Positions 1 through 8,923 of a stretch of 64,000 bases of DNA are shown one piece after another; position 1 is the stretch's first letter; each line of letters starts with the position of its first letter. Under the pieces are notes generated by a model. That model was not told the origin of the DNA, did no database searches, and worked only from the letters and a program-made list of their open reading frames with translations. The translations under genes and the position numbers were made by a program. The stretch is from Stieleria bergensis (GTDB lineage: Bacteria; Planctomycetota; Planctomycetia; Pirellulales; Pirellulaceae), in contig CP036272.1 in assembly GCA_007745635.1 (NCBI GenBank), forward strand, positions 5,416,816 to 5,480,815, given 5' to 3'.

Positions 1-2310
1 GCTTTCAGCAGCCCCAAACGTTGCCATCGCACAACCACGTAGCACTGCAACATCCACCATCTCGGCCAACTCAGACGCATTCGTTTTGGACTCAGCAGGC
101 AGGGTCCAAAAATGGTTCCTCGTCGTATCATTGGCCACGAAAACATCGTTTCCCGGTTCCTGATCAAGCTGCCCAAGCACCAGCCCAAACCCGTATCCTG
201 GCTCCACCTCTGCGAGCCGATCCTCAGCCACAATGGCTCCATTGGGTTGCACGCTTAGCACGCGGTCCGACATCGCTCGATAGTTTTGCGGATTGCAGGG
301 GAATTCACCGGGCAAGAAACATTTCGCGGCCCAAACGCGCGCATCTTCGATGTAATTGACCTCGAAAACCTCCGGCAGACCATCGCCAGTCAGATCGCCC
401 GTGGCCAGCGAAGTGGTCCAGTAGTCAGGCAACTCGGCCGGACCAAGTTTCGAGGGGGTAAACGTGCCATCGCCGTTATTCAAGTACAGTCGATTGGCGC
501 CCAGATTGCCAACCAACAGATCAGGAAACCCATCCTGATTGAGATCCCCAACGGTCACCCCTTGCCCATAGCCTGCATCGGTCACTCCGGCCTGATCACT
601 GACGACCTGAAAGCTGCCTTCGACTAAGTTACGAAACAACTGATTGCCCTCACTGGCATCGGTCGCATGCGGTGAGCCTGAACTTTGGGCAAAGTACAAA
701 TCACTGCGTCCGTCCAAGTCGTAATCGACGACGCCCACACCGGCACCACCGGTTTGATGCATGAACAACCGCTCCACATCGGTCCCCTCTGGACCGGGCA
801 AGTACTGCATGTTCAATCCAACGTCGGCCGACACATCGGTCAGGATCAGCGGCTCATTCGTGATGGGAAAATCGCCCGCAGATTGGGCCGCCAGCGTTCT
901 CAACTTGTCTTGTTCGGGCAACGGCCAATTGTCCAATGCCAGCCCACAGCGCCGCCAGTTGGCTGAACCCGCTGCGTCATTCAGCGGCGGCAACGTCACC
1001 TCAGCAAGCTGACTGCGACTGGCCACTTTTAGCCAAGCCTTCGCTTCGTCCGTGCGCCCGAGTTGTTGCAGAAGAACCGGCATCGCTTGCAATTGCTGAT
1101 CGGAACGCTGCATTTCCGAGGCGATGTAATCCACTTGTTCCAACAGTTCAGCTCGCCGCAGCGCGTCAGCCGATGCGGTTTGATTGCCCAGGACAGACAA
1201 CGAACGCGCCAATCCAAGATACGAGTTCATGTCCGTATCGTCTCGCGAGACAGCTTCCAGAAAACAACGCACGGCGGGCTCGTGCTGAGCATTGTTCTGC
1301 AAATAGATTCCCAACGCGGCCCAGTACTCAGGCTGTTCCCTGACACTCTCTGGACACGACTCAAGCCATTGCTGCACGCGGCGGTTGTCGGCTGACGCGA
1401 CCAACAACCGGCCCAAGAAGGCAAACGCCGCGCCCCCGCCGCCATTCGTGTCACCGTTTTCAGATTCCCCGTTCCCAGACAAACTGGCGACGGCACAAAC
1501 TCGAGACGTCATCGCCAGCGCCTTGTCGAGCTCGTTTTCATAAACTCGAACGCGTGCCCAGCACAGATCCGTTGGCTCCATCACAACGGCCGATGCATTC
1601 AGTCCACGATGAATAAAGGGGTTGGAGAAGGTGGTCATTCCATAAAGCTCTGCTTCGGTCGCAGCGCCCAGACGCGCCAGGGCTCGCATGCTGTCGATCG
1701 CCTCATATCGCAGCCCTTGGTTGTTTAGCAACCGAGCCAGCAAGCGATGTGCGACCGCCGAATCCCTCCGTTGCGTCAGTTTCCGCAGTCGGGCCTCTGC
1801 TTCTGTGTACCGCTCCGCTTGGATCAACCAATCCGCTGACTGCCCCAGTCCCGCCAGATAGGCCTGACCGGCCCCGACGGGGATCCGATCAATGGTTTCC
1901 AGTGCAAGCAGCAACTTCTGCTGCTTGGCATAGGCAACGGCAAGCATGAAGAGCGAGGGTGGATCAAGCGATCCAGAGGCCAACTGGGGAGCGAGCACAG
2001 ATTCAACCCGCTTAAAATCACCCCGTTGAAACGCATCGGAGGCAGTGGCCGCGGGGTCGGTAACGCGCACGTCAGACCTTGGTGGTGGGACCGGCAACGA
2101 GGTGGACGAATCACCACATCCGACGAGCAACCCCATGACGAGCAACCCCATGACGAGCAACCCCATGACGAGCAACGCCATGACAAGCAACGCGCCGAGT
2201 GCATTCGCCCCAAGCGTCTTCCATCTCTGAAACCAAACCACAGCTGCAAGGCTTTGAGAGTCCACTACCGACCTGCCCGAACGAGACACAAGAATTGGAT
2301 CACCTGTCAT
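1..2310 (-). CDS. TPR and FG-GAP/VCBS-repeat lipoprotein (3' end beyond window)
   Basis: Reading the minus strand from the ATG at 2310 gives 770 codons with no stop before the left edge, so the C-terminus is missing. The N-terminus has a long n-region, a hydrophobic run made of repeated LLVMG units, and a lipobox ending LLVGC followed by G-D, so the protein is probably a lipoprotein. The next ~400 residues are helical with TPR-like character (for example PEYWAALGIYLQNNAQHEPA). The C-terminal part seen has FG-GAP/VCBS calcium-loop repeats such as GVVDYDLDGRSDLYF, VGDLNQDGFPDLLVGN and TGDLTGDGLPEVFE. Planctomycete proteins of this design often end in an ASPIC/UnbV domain, which would lie outside the window. 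An in-frame stop (TAG) lies about 110 bases upstream with no ATG between, so 2310 is the first ATG. Role inferred: envelope binding or scaffolding; no enzymatic activity is supported. Confidence 0.85.
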   Translation of the reverse strand, partial: MTGDPILVSRSGRSVVDSQSLAAVVWFQRWKTLGANALGALLVMALLVMGLLVMGLLVMGLLVGCGDSSTSLPVPPPRSDVRVTDPAATASDAFQRGDFKRVESVLAPQLASGSLDPPSLFMLAVAYAKQQKLLLALETIDRIPVGAGQAYLAGLGQSADWLIQAERYTEAEARLRKLTQRRDSAVAHRLLARLLNNQGLRYEAIDSMRALARLGAATEAELYGMTTFSNPFIHRGLNASAVVMEPTDLCWARVRVYENELDKALAMTSRVCAVASLSGNGESENGDTNGGGGAAFAFLGRLLVASADNRRVQQWLESCPESVREQPEYWAALGIYLQNNAQHEPAVRCFLEAVSRDDTDMNSYLGLARSLSVLGNQTASADALRRAELLEQVDYIASEMQRSDQQLQAMPVLLQQLGRTDEAKAWLKVASRSQLAEVTLPPLNDAAGSANWRRCGLALDNWPLPEQDKLRTLAAQSAGDFPITNEPLILTDVSADVGLNMQYLPGPEGTDVERLFMHQTGGAGVGVVDYDLDGRSDLYFAQSSGSPHATDASEGNQLFRNLVEGSFQVVSDQAGVTDAGYGQGVTVGDLNQDGFPDLLVGNLGANRLYLNNGDGTFTPSKLGPAELPDYWTTSLATGDLTGDGLPEVFEVNYIEDARVWAAKCFLPGEFPCNPQNYRAMSDRVLSVQPNGAIVAEDRLAEVEPGYGFGLVLGQLDQEPGNDVFVANDTTRNHFWTLPAESKTNASELAEMVDVAVLRGCAMATFGAAES
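2122..2196. repeat. 15-bp tandem repeat inside a signal peptide
   Basis: Three perfect copies of gacgagcaaccccat (2122-2166) are followed by two diverged copies. On the minus strand each unit encodes LLVMG or a variant, so the repeat forms the hydrophobic core of the lipoprotein signal peptide. The unit is a multiple of three, so copy-number change would alter the core length without a frameshift. Confidence 0.9.
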
Positions 2311-2470
2311 AGGATAACCACAATTGCCTGCGAGTCTTGTCGCGAGCGCTGCCAGAGAGTCCCCGGCGGGAAAAAAAACAGCGTTTTCCAGCGTGATGAG
2401 TTGCGCCGTCAGAGCCTAGCAAGGGTGCCAGCAGCATGCGGACTGAATTCGGACGGGCAATGCCGCCTTA

Positions 2471-2524
2471 AAGAACAATACCGCCTTGAAGAACAATACC
2501 GCCTTGAAGAACAATACCGCCTTG
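2471..2524. repeat. 18-bp tandem repeat, three copies
   Basis: Three perfect copies of aagaacaataccgccttg lie in the gap between the two flanking minus-strand genes (starts at 2310 and stop at 2657). A further related gccgcctta precedes them. No gene is supported here. Confidence 0.9.
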
Positions 2525-2656
2525 AAGAAGCAAGTGCGTCTTGCGATGCGTTCGCTGGCTGCATCATCCGCGCGACCCGCCGGCCGACTTCCATGTCAAC
2601 TCTTCGCGTCCTTGCGAAGCCGGCAGAGTCCGCGGAAATGCGGCGATTGGCTGCTG

Positions 2657-3427
2657 CTAGGCAACCAAACGAATGTCTTCGGTATTCTGCTGAGCGGCAA
2701 CGATGCCTTCAATAAACTCTTCAAAGATGCGAATTTCCAGGGCGGATGCGGCGCCGCATTCGGGATGGAATTGTGTTCCCACAACAAACCAATCCATCAT
2801 TTCGCTTTCGATCGCTTCGATCACCCCATCAGGGCAGCGTGCGGTCACGCGAAAACCTGGTGCGACTTCGTCGATGGCCATGTGGTGCTTGCTGCTGACG
2901 CGAATCTCGCCGTCACCAAACACTCGGCCGATCAGGGAGTCACTGACGATCTCGAGGGTGTGTCGGTGGAATGGATCTTGATAATCCGAGTGCGGGACGG
3001 CCTCTGGCAAGTCCTCTGGAATGTGCAAGAACAGGTTGCCGCCTTGTTGCACGTTCAGCAGCTGCATTCCGGTTCCGATCGCCAGCAAAGGAATGCGACG
3101 TTCAGCCAATTCAGCGATCAACATGCGATCACTTTGCTCGCGTTTTCGATCCATCGGACGCACACTGCTGTGCAGCATGAACCCGTCGTTGCGTGGATCC
3201 AAGTCTCCACCACCAATCATGAGAAAGCCATCGACGACATCTAAGACACGTGCCACCGCGTCCGCGTCTTCCATCGGTGGCATGACCACGGGGATGCCGC
3301 CGGCATTGATGATGGACTGGAAATAACCTTCGGCCAAAAACACGAATCCTGGCTTAAGCCGATCGGCGGCTCTGAAGTCACAGTTGATTCCGATCAAGGG
3401 CCTGCCGCTTGAAGCGTTGGTTGACAT
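2657..3427 (-). CDS. Class I glutamine amidotransferase-like (PuuD/peptidase C26 family), nucleophile absent
   Basis: This 256-residue protein has the layout of gamma-glutamyl-GABA hydrolase (PuuD): an N-terminal PLIGINCD strand, a GGGDLDPR loop near residue 72, a nucleophile-elbow region at about 113-121 and a C-terminal QFHPE at 219-223. Family members hydrolyse gamma-glutamyl amides with a Cys-His-Glu triad. His221 and Glu223 are present, but the elbow reads LLAIGTGMQ where the family has a Cys in the ICRGMQ-type motif, so Gly118 stands in for the nucleophile. The codon is GGA and the frame is intact on both sides, so this is not a frameshift. It may be a binding or regulatory pseudo-enzyme, or use another residue. 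No obvious partner gene is adjacent. Family assignment is firm; activity is doubtful. Confidence 0.8.
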   Translation of the reverse strand: MSTNASSGRPLIGINCDFRAADRLKPGFVFLAEGYFQSIINAGGIPVVMPPMEDADAVARVLDVVDGFLMIGGGDLDPRNDGFMLHSSVRPMDRKREQSDRMLIAELAERRIPLLAIGTGMQLLNVQQGGNLFLHIPEDLPEAVPHSDYQDPFHRHTLEIVSDSLIGRVFGDGEIRVSSKHHMAIDEVAPGFRVTARCPDGVIEAIESEMMDWFVVGTQFHPECGAASALEIRIFEEFIEGIVAAQQNTEDIRLVA

Positions 3428-4672
3428 CCTACTTTTCCTCTTAAAAAGTACGTCGCGTGCGAATTAGGTAAATGATGCACGCTGAATGAATGATGTAGTG
3501 CTGATTGACTCAATCACGTTGCTGAGTCGCTTGGTTTGCTTAGTCCGGCAATTGCGTCCTGCAAGGGATGCCGGCAATGGGGCTAGGTCTTACGGATGCC
3601 GCAATTGGCCTGCGAACCAACTGGCGGTGTAATCATTGCTAGGTAGGTTCCCGGAAGCACAGTGAAGGCTTCGCAGGAATGGTGAATGCTCCGCTTGCGC
3701 CAGCACATTCCTTTGTGCAGTGGCGACGGGAGCCGAGGCCCCGACCAGATGGGAACGTCTGGTTAACAAAAACCCAAGTGCGACCGGTCGAGTTGACCAA
3801 TCGCATGCGGCTTCGCTTTCCGTTCGCCCTAAGTCCTGTAACGCTGTGTCGTGCGGTGTTCGCAAATCACTCCGTCGACCAGCCATCAACTGGCGACCGA
3901 TGCTTGCGCGACCACCACAAACCAAGCCATCTTGGCTGGTATTGCGACTGGCGTAGAGTCCATCCGTGGTTGGTATCCGTTCCAATGAAGTCATTCCGTT
4001 GTGCATTTCATTTAGGTCTTTCCGGCCCGCTCAAGTTTGTGTGTTGCGAACAATCCTTGTCCATCAACACAGCTCTTACAGACCAGCCGAATCTGGTTGC
4101 AAATCAAGTCAGTCGTGGCCGCTGAGCGAACAAAACGTTCATTCAAAAGAACGCTGTCGCCTCGTGATCCACAACTTAGCTTCAATTCACGCGCCGGCAT
4201 GCGTTCCGATTTGGTGTCGGGTTGCCCCATGGCGGTGAGCAAAAAACTATCGATTGCGCAAACCTTTGCAAATCAAATTTGCAGGAGTTCTCAAACTTCT
4301 TTTCAGAAGCCTGTATGTAGGGACTTTCAACGAATCCCAACGACACACAGTGCTAGCAATAAAAGAATCCAGGATCTGATTGAAATAAACGTGCTAGCAA
4401 AAAAAGACTTTTCACTCCAACGGTGGACGCATTTAGAGGAGGATCGCCGCGCTGGAGGCAATTGCTCTTGGGAATCAGTGCCATCACAGCACGCCACACC
4501 GGTGAAAGTTACCTGGCTGTTGCATTCGTACGTGGTGATGCACCAATGGGTTCATCTTCGGCGAACCAGCTGTCCCCTTCAGGCCTGGCACCGTTAAAAT
4601 GGAGTGATTCCCGCCCTGCTGATTCCTGCCCCGACCAACCTCCCTTTCTCTCCCGTCGGACCAGGCATCACC
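3428..4672. other. Gene-poor stretch, no supported gene
   Basis: About 1.2 kb between the amidotransferase-like start and a small membrane protein. Several 70-180 codon open frames exist on both strands, but their translations are rich in Arg, Ser and Cys with no recognisable domain, signal peptide or codon pattern like the neighbours. AT-rich patches lie at about 4250-4420. No tRNA cloverleaf was seen. It could be decayed coding sequence or an unrecognised RNA. Confidence 0.5.
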
Positions 4673-4906
4673 ATGCACCATTTGAACCTGTTATTTGTGA
4701 CCTTCTTTCTGGCCCTGCTCTTGGCCAGCACCTTAGTCGTGCACGCCGTGTGCGTTGCAATTCATTTTGACATGGGCCCGGTGATTGATCTCAACGGAAC
4801 CAGGATCAGCTGGGTCGTGGTCGCGTTTCTTTGTTTGGGAGTGCTGTTGCTTCATCACCAAGGCATGAAACTACAAGCGAGAAAGTCGCCGCGCCAGTCC
4901 AGCTAA
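4673..4906 (+). CDS. Small two-helix membrane protein, hypothetical
   Basis: A 77-residue product starting MHHLNLLFVTFF. It has two clear hydrophobic segments (roughly residues 4-26 and 44-62) separated by a short polar loop, and a basic C-terminal tail (KLQARKSPRQSS), which suggests a cytoplasmic end. An in-frame ATG lies at 4604, but its extra 23 residues are proline-rich and unlike a start. No family is recognised. It stands alone between a gene-poor stretch and a repeat cluster. Confidence 0.5.
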   Translation: MHHLNLLFVTFFLALLLASTLVVHAVCVAIHFDMGPVIDLNGTRISWVVVAFLCLGVLLLHHQGMKLQARKSPRQSS

Positions 4907-4932
4907 CGGCCCCGCTCGGGGCAATTGCGATG

Positions 4933-5105
4933 TGCTCGCACCGGGATTGAAATCGTCCGGTGCTGTGCTTGAACGCACCAATTGACCTCGCTAAACCGAA
5001 GATTTTTAGAGCACTGGTGCGTGCAAGCACGGCAAGCTACCGGGAGACTGGTGCGTGCAACTACGGCAACCAACCGGGGGAGACTGGTGCGTGCTTGTAC
5101 TGGGC
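4933..5105. repeat. Cluster of GGTGCGTGC palindrome-family repeats
   Basis: Several copies or half-copies of the dispersed palindrome found elsewhere in the window (perfect form GGTGCGTGCAAGCACGCACC). Diverged copies lie at 4933-4985. Three direct copies begin at 5014, 5047 and 5081, each carrying actggtgcgtgc followed by a short variable tail, with a period of about 34 bp. The cluster ends about 70 bases before the thiolase start. Confidence 0.8.
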
Positions 5106-5174
5106 ACGCTGCCAAAGCCGGCTAAACTCTGTAACTTCTTAGCAGCAGACCTTTTCCTCTGGTGATCCGATCTC

Positions 5175-6263
5175 GTGAAATTTCAACAGGTTCGACTGGC
5201 CTCCATCGGTGCAATGGTCCCTCAGGAAGTTTGGTCCAGCGACGCGATTGAACGTCGTCTGGAGCCTCTTTACAGCCGATTAAAACTGCCCGAGGGGCGT
5301 CTGGAACTGATGTCTGGGATCTCCAATCGACGAGTCTGGACGCCGGGCACGTCGCCCAGCGGCCCTAGCATCGAATCGGGCAAAGCGGCCTTAGAAGCGG
5401 CGGGCATCAGCCCCGAACAGGTCGGCTGCCTGATCCATGCCAGCGTCTGCCGAGACTTTCTAGAACCCGCCACGGCGTCCAAAGTCCACCACGGGATCGG
5501 GCTATCAGCGGACTGCTGGGTCTATGATGTCTCCAATGCGTGCCTGGGACTGATCAATGGAGCGGTACAAATCGCCAGCCAGATCGAGGCCGGCGCGATC
5601 CAGGCCGGCTTGGTCGTCGGGACTGAAAACAGCCGAATGCTGCTGGAATCAACGATTGATGCACTCAATCGCGACCAGTCTCTGACTCGCAAAACCGTCA
5701 AAGGAGCCTTTGCCTCGCTGACCATCGGCTCGGGCAGCTGTGCTTGGTTGCTGACTCATGAAAGCCTGGCTCCCCAAGCAACTCGCATCGAAACCGCCGT
5801 CGCACATGCACGCACGCAGCACCATGATTTATGTGTGAGCGACAGCGACTCGGCCGGCGCAGGCATGCAGCCGCTGATGGAAACTGATTCCGAAAAGCTG
5901 ATGGCCGAGGGCATCGCCACGGGCGTGGCTGGATTTGAGAAGCTGCTGGCTGAAAGTGGCTGGCAGCGTGACCAGATCGACCGAACGGCCTGCCACCAAG
6001 TCGGCATTCGACACCGCGAAGCGATGCTGCAAGCGATGGGCCTGCCCAGTGAAACCGACAGCGTGACGTTTCCTCAGCTGGGCAACACCGGATCGGTGGC
6101 CCTGCCTCTGACGGTGGCGGCGGCCGGCCAGCGAGGCGACTTTGGACCGGGCCAGAACACGGCACTGCTGGGCATTGGCTCTGGCATTAACAGTGTGATG
6201 CTGGGCACCAATTGGGGCGAAACCGCGATTGCCGGCAATTTGGACCAGATTGACCAAGAGTAA
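5175..6263 (+). CDS. Beta-ketoacyl-ACP synthase III / OleA-like thiolase
   Basis: A 362-residue thiolase-fold condensing enzyme. The KAS III triad is visible: Cys123 in DVSNACLG, His274 in TACHQVG and Asn304 in QLGNTGSVALP. The segment LIHASVCRDFLEPATAS, upstream of the nucleophile, resembles the OleA branch (head-to-head Claisen condensation of acyl-CoAs in long-chain olefin synthesis) more than housekeeping FabH. No oleB, oleC or oleD homologue is adjacent, so the exact reaction is open. The start is GTG at 5175. The next gene is rpsD, about 350 bases downstream on the same strand. Family assignment is firm; choosing between FabH-like and OleA-like is inference. Confidence 0.85.
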   Translation: MKFQQVRLASIGAMVPQEVWSSDAIERRLEPLYSRLKLPEGRLELMSGISNRRVWTPGTSPSGPSIESGKAALEAAGISPEQVGCLIHASVCRDFLEPATASKVHHGIGLSADCWVYDVSNACLGLINGAVQIASQIEAGAIQAGLVVGTENSRMLLESTIDALNRDQSLTRKTVKGAFASLTIGSGSCAWLLTHESLAPQATRIETAVAHARTQHHDLCVSDSDSAGAGMQPLMETDSEKLMAEGIATGVAGFEKLLAESGWQRDQIDRTACHQVGIRHREAMLQAMGLPSETDSVTFPQLGNTGSVALPLTVAAAGQRGDFGPGQNTALLGIGSGINSVMLGTNWGETAIAGNLDQIDQE

Positions 6264-6614
6264 CGGCCAGAATCTGTGTCCACGAGGCCCGAAATTCACT
6301 CGTTGCCCTTGAAAAAACGCCGTTTTGCGGCAACACTCTGCCCCCTGAAACGAAAATCCGTCGCGCGACCGAGAGCAAATAAGTTGTTTGCTTTGCAGGT
6401 TCACTGCCCTGGATGGACGTGCGTTGGCGACTCGAAACGCTGTTTCACCGCCGCCAACTCACTTCAACCGCGGATCGCGCCGGCTGGTCGACGTTCGGTT
6501 GAGGGATTCACAAAGCAATCCTCAACAGACACGACCACCCATTCCTTCAAACCAAATGTCTGCGTTTTCTGGCCTCATCTGATGGGCTGGCAAGGCAGTC
6601 ACAGGAGAAACTTT
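6264..6614. other. Upstream region of rpsD, no gene
   Basis: The rpsD reading frame stays open back to 6276, but that extension is Arg/Ser/Thr-rich and not like S4, so this is treated as leader and promoter region. AGGAG at 6603-6607 lies 7 bases before the rpsD ATG and fixes the start. No clear hairpin was identified. Confidence 0.55.
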
Positions 6615-7223
6615 ATGGCACGTTACACCGGCCCAAAAGCACGCGTTAACCGTCGATTAGGCACGCTGATTTACGAAACTGCAGGTGCTGCACGAGCACT
6701 TGACCGCCGCAATTCGCCTCCTGGGATGCACGTTCGCGGCCGCCGCCCAAGTAACTACGGGGCAGCGTTGCAAGAGAAGCAAAAGATCAAGCACTATTAT
6801 GGATTGGGTGAACGCCAGCTACGACGGTACTTTGATGCGGTCACTCACAAAGCGGGCAACACCGGTGAATTGTTGTTGCTGATGTGCGAGCGTCGCCTGG
6901 ACAACGTGATTCGTCGCGTCGGGTTCACCAAAACACGGCCCCAAGCACGCCAAGGCGTCGCGCACGGCCACTTCCGCGTCAATGGCGTGAAAGTCGACAA
7001 GCCCAGCTACATGCTTCGCCCCGGCGACATTGTTGAAGTTCGCGACCGCGAAGGCCTGAAAAACCTCTACCGTGGCGTGATCGCCAACGCAGCCCCCGAC
7101 GCGCTGGACTGGGTTAGCTTTGACAGCGAAAACCTGAAAGCAACCGTCCTGGGCTTGCCCGGAGCAAGCGACATCAGCCTGCCGGTTGACGCCAACGCGG
7201 TTGTCGAATTCCTGTCTCGATAG
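6615..7223 (+). CDS. rpsD: 30S ribosomal protein S4
   Basis: A 202-residue protein beginning MARYTGPKARVNRRLG, the normal size for S4. S4 binds the 5' domain of 16S rRNA and nucleates assembly of the small subunit. The S4 RNA-binding domain is seen in the middle: MCERRLDNVIRRVGF, then the ARQGVAHGHFRVNG and RPGDIVEVRD stretches. The long frame upstream is not part of the protein; the start at 6615 has an AGGAG Shine-Dalgarno and matches the family N-terminus. It is not in a ribosomal operon here. A strong terminator follows at 7314, so it is probably a single-gene transcript. Confidence 0.97.
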   Translation: MARYTGPKARVNRRLGTLIYETAGAARALDRRNSPPGMHVRGRRPSNYGAALQEKQKIKHYYGLGERQLRRYFDAVTHKAGNTGELLLLMCERRLDNVIRRVGFTKTRPQARQGVAHGHFRVNGVKVDKPSYMLRPGDIVEVRDREGLKNLYRGVIANAAPDALDWVSFDSENLKATVLGLPGASDISLPVDANAVVEFLSR

Positions 7224-7313
7224 GTCGCCTATCGGTCAGCTTGCCGCACCGCGAACCTGCCATCAACGGGTTCGCAGCGGACGATTTGGCAATACAATAG
7301 AAATCATCGCGAG

Positions 7314-7336
7314 CGGACGTTTCGACGTCCGTTTTT
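7314..7336 (+). terminator. Rho-independent terminator after rpsD
   Basis: A 7-bp stem cggacgt/acgtccg closes a TTCG tetraloop and is followed directly by five T residues. It lies 90 bases after the rpsD stop and 135 bases before lpdA. Confidence 0.9.
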
Positions 7337-7470
7337 GTTTATCAGCGTGTTTGTTTTCGACGCAGCCGTTGGCTGCTGCGGCCACGTTGGGTTTTGCCTA
7401 ACCGGTGGCGTGTGCCGAGTGCTGCCACAAGCCGTTTCTCTCGATCCCTTCCCTCAGCGTTTGATCAATC

Positions 7471-8898
7471 ATGCATAGCTCTGTTGTCGTTCTTGGCGGA
7501 GGTCCTGGTGGATACGCGGCTGCTTTTTTGGCTGCCGACGAAGGACTGGAAGTCACCATTGTGGAAGCCGAACCTCGACTCGGGGGCACCTGCTTGCTGC
7601 GTGGTTGCATCCCCAGCAAAGCGTTGCTGCACGTCGCGAAGGTGATTCACGAAGTCGAAGACCTGCGAGCTCACTGGGGCGTTGAGTACGCGGGCAAACC
7701 GAACATCGACATCGACAAAGTGCGTGCTCAGAAAGATCAGGTGATCAAGAACTTGACCGGCGGCCTGGGCAATTTGGCCAAACGCCGCAAAGTCAACGTC
7801 ATTCAGGCTCGTGGCACCTTTGTCAATTCAACCACGATCTCACTGGAAGGCGATCACAAGTCCATTCCAGACGACAAGCAGATCACGTTCGATCATTGCA
7901 TCTTGGCCACCGGCAGCGTGCCGGCAATGCCACCGGCTTTCGACATCGGCAGCGATCGCGTGATGGATAGCACCGGCGCATTGAACTTGGTCGACATCCC
8001 CGACACCATGCTGATCGTCGGCGGCGGCTACATTGGCCTGGAAATGGCTAGCGTCTACGCGAACCTGGGCAGCCAAATCACCGTCGTTGAATTGGCACCC
8101 AGCCTACTGCCCGGTGCTGATCCAGACTTGGTCAAGCCGCTGGCAAAACGCATCAAGAAGCTCTGCGAAGATCGCGTTTTCACGAACACCAAAGTCGGCT
8201 CGCTGGCCGAAGTCAACCACCAGATTGAAGTCACATTCGAAGGCCCCGAGCATTACGGCCACGAGCGTTATGATCGCGTTTTGGTCAGCATCGGCCGTCG
8301 TCCTGTGACTCGCGGACTGGGCTTGGAAAACACGGCCGTCAAAGTCAACGAGCGTGGCTTTGTGGAGTGCGATGATCAACAACGCACCTCCGACCCACAT
8401 ATCATGGCCATTGGCGACGTTGCCGGCGATCCAATGTTGGCTCACAAAGCCACTCACGAAGGTCGCGTGGCGGCTGAAGTCCTGGCCGGAAAGTCCAGCA
8501 ACTTTGACAAGAAAGCCATCCCCGCGGTTGTCTTCACCGATCCAGAAATTGCCTGGGCGGGCATCACTGAAACAGAAGCCAAACGCGATGGCGTCAACGT
8601 CTCGGTGGAATCCTACCCCTGGGCTGCCAGCGGACGAGCTCAAGCACTAGGCATCACCGAAGGCCTAACCAAATGGTTGGTTGATCCGGAAAGCGGCCGA
8701 GTCGTGGGCTGCGGGATCGTTGGATCGGGAGCTGGCGAACTGATCGCCGAAGCCGCGTTGGCGATCGAAATGGGCTGCGAAGTGCATGACATCACCGACA
8801 CCGTGCACCCACACCCGACGCTTAGCGAAACCTTGATGAATGCCGGTGAAGTGCACTTTGGCACCGCCACCGAAATTTTCAAACCAAAACGTACCTAA
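7471..8898 (+). CDS. lpdA: Dihydrolipoyl dehydrogenase (E3)
   Basis: A 475-residue FAD-dependent pyridine-nucleotide disulfide oxidoreductase that reoxidises dihydrolipoamide in 2-oxoacid dehydrogenase and glycine-cleavage complexes, passing electrons to NAD+. Visible motifs: FAD-binding GGGPGGYAAA near residue 9, the redox-active pair Cys41/Cys46 in GGTCLLRGCIPSK, the NAD-binding GGGYIGLEMA, the second FAD motif AIGDVAG, and the C-terminal catalytic HPHPTLSE. All key residues are intact and the length is typical. No E1 or E2 genes are in the window. miaB follows 25 bases after the stop on the same strand. Confidence 0.95.
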   Translation: MHSSVVVLGGGPGGYAAAFLAADEGLEVTIVEAEPRLGGTCLLRGCIPSKALLHVAKVIHEVEDLRAHWGVEYAGKPNIDIDKVRAQKDQVIKNLTGGLGNLAKRRKVNVIQARGTFVNSTTISLEGDHKSIPDDKQITFDHCILATGSVPAMPPAFDIGSDRVMDSTGALNLVDIPDTMLIVGGGYIGLEMASVYANLGSQITVVELAPSLLPGADPDLVKPLAKRIKKLCEDRVFTNTKVGSLAEVNHQIEVTFEGPEHYGHERYDRVLVSIGRRPVTRGLGLENTAVKVNERGFVECDDQQRTSDPHIMAIGDVAGDPMLAHKATHEGRVAAEVLAGKSSNFDKKAIPAVVFTDPEIAWAGITETEAKRDGVNVSVESYPWAASGRAQALGITEGLTKWLVDPESGRVVGCGIVGSGAGELIAEAALAIEMGCEVHDITDTVHPHPTLSETLMNAGEVHFGTATEIFKPKRT

Positions 8899-8923
8899 TC
8901 CCGACTTCGATCGGCACTGCACT

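Noticed and set aside
3590-4006. Minus-strand open frame of 138 codons in the gene-poor stretch
   Set aside because: Arg/Ser/Thr-rich translation, no recognisable domain, no Shine-Dalgarno, overlapping frames on the other strand; likely chance.
6276-6614. N-terminal extension of the rpsD frame
   Set aside because: Not homologous to S4; AGGAG at 6603-6607 marks the start at 6615.
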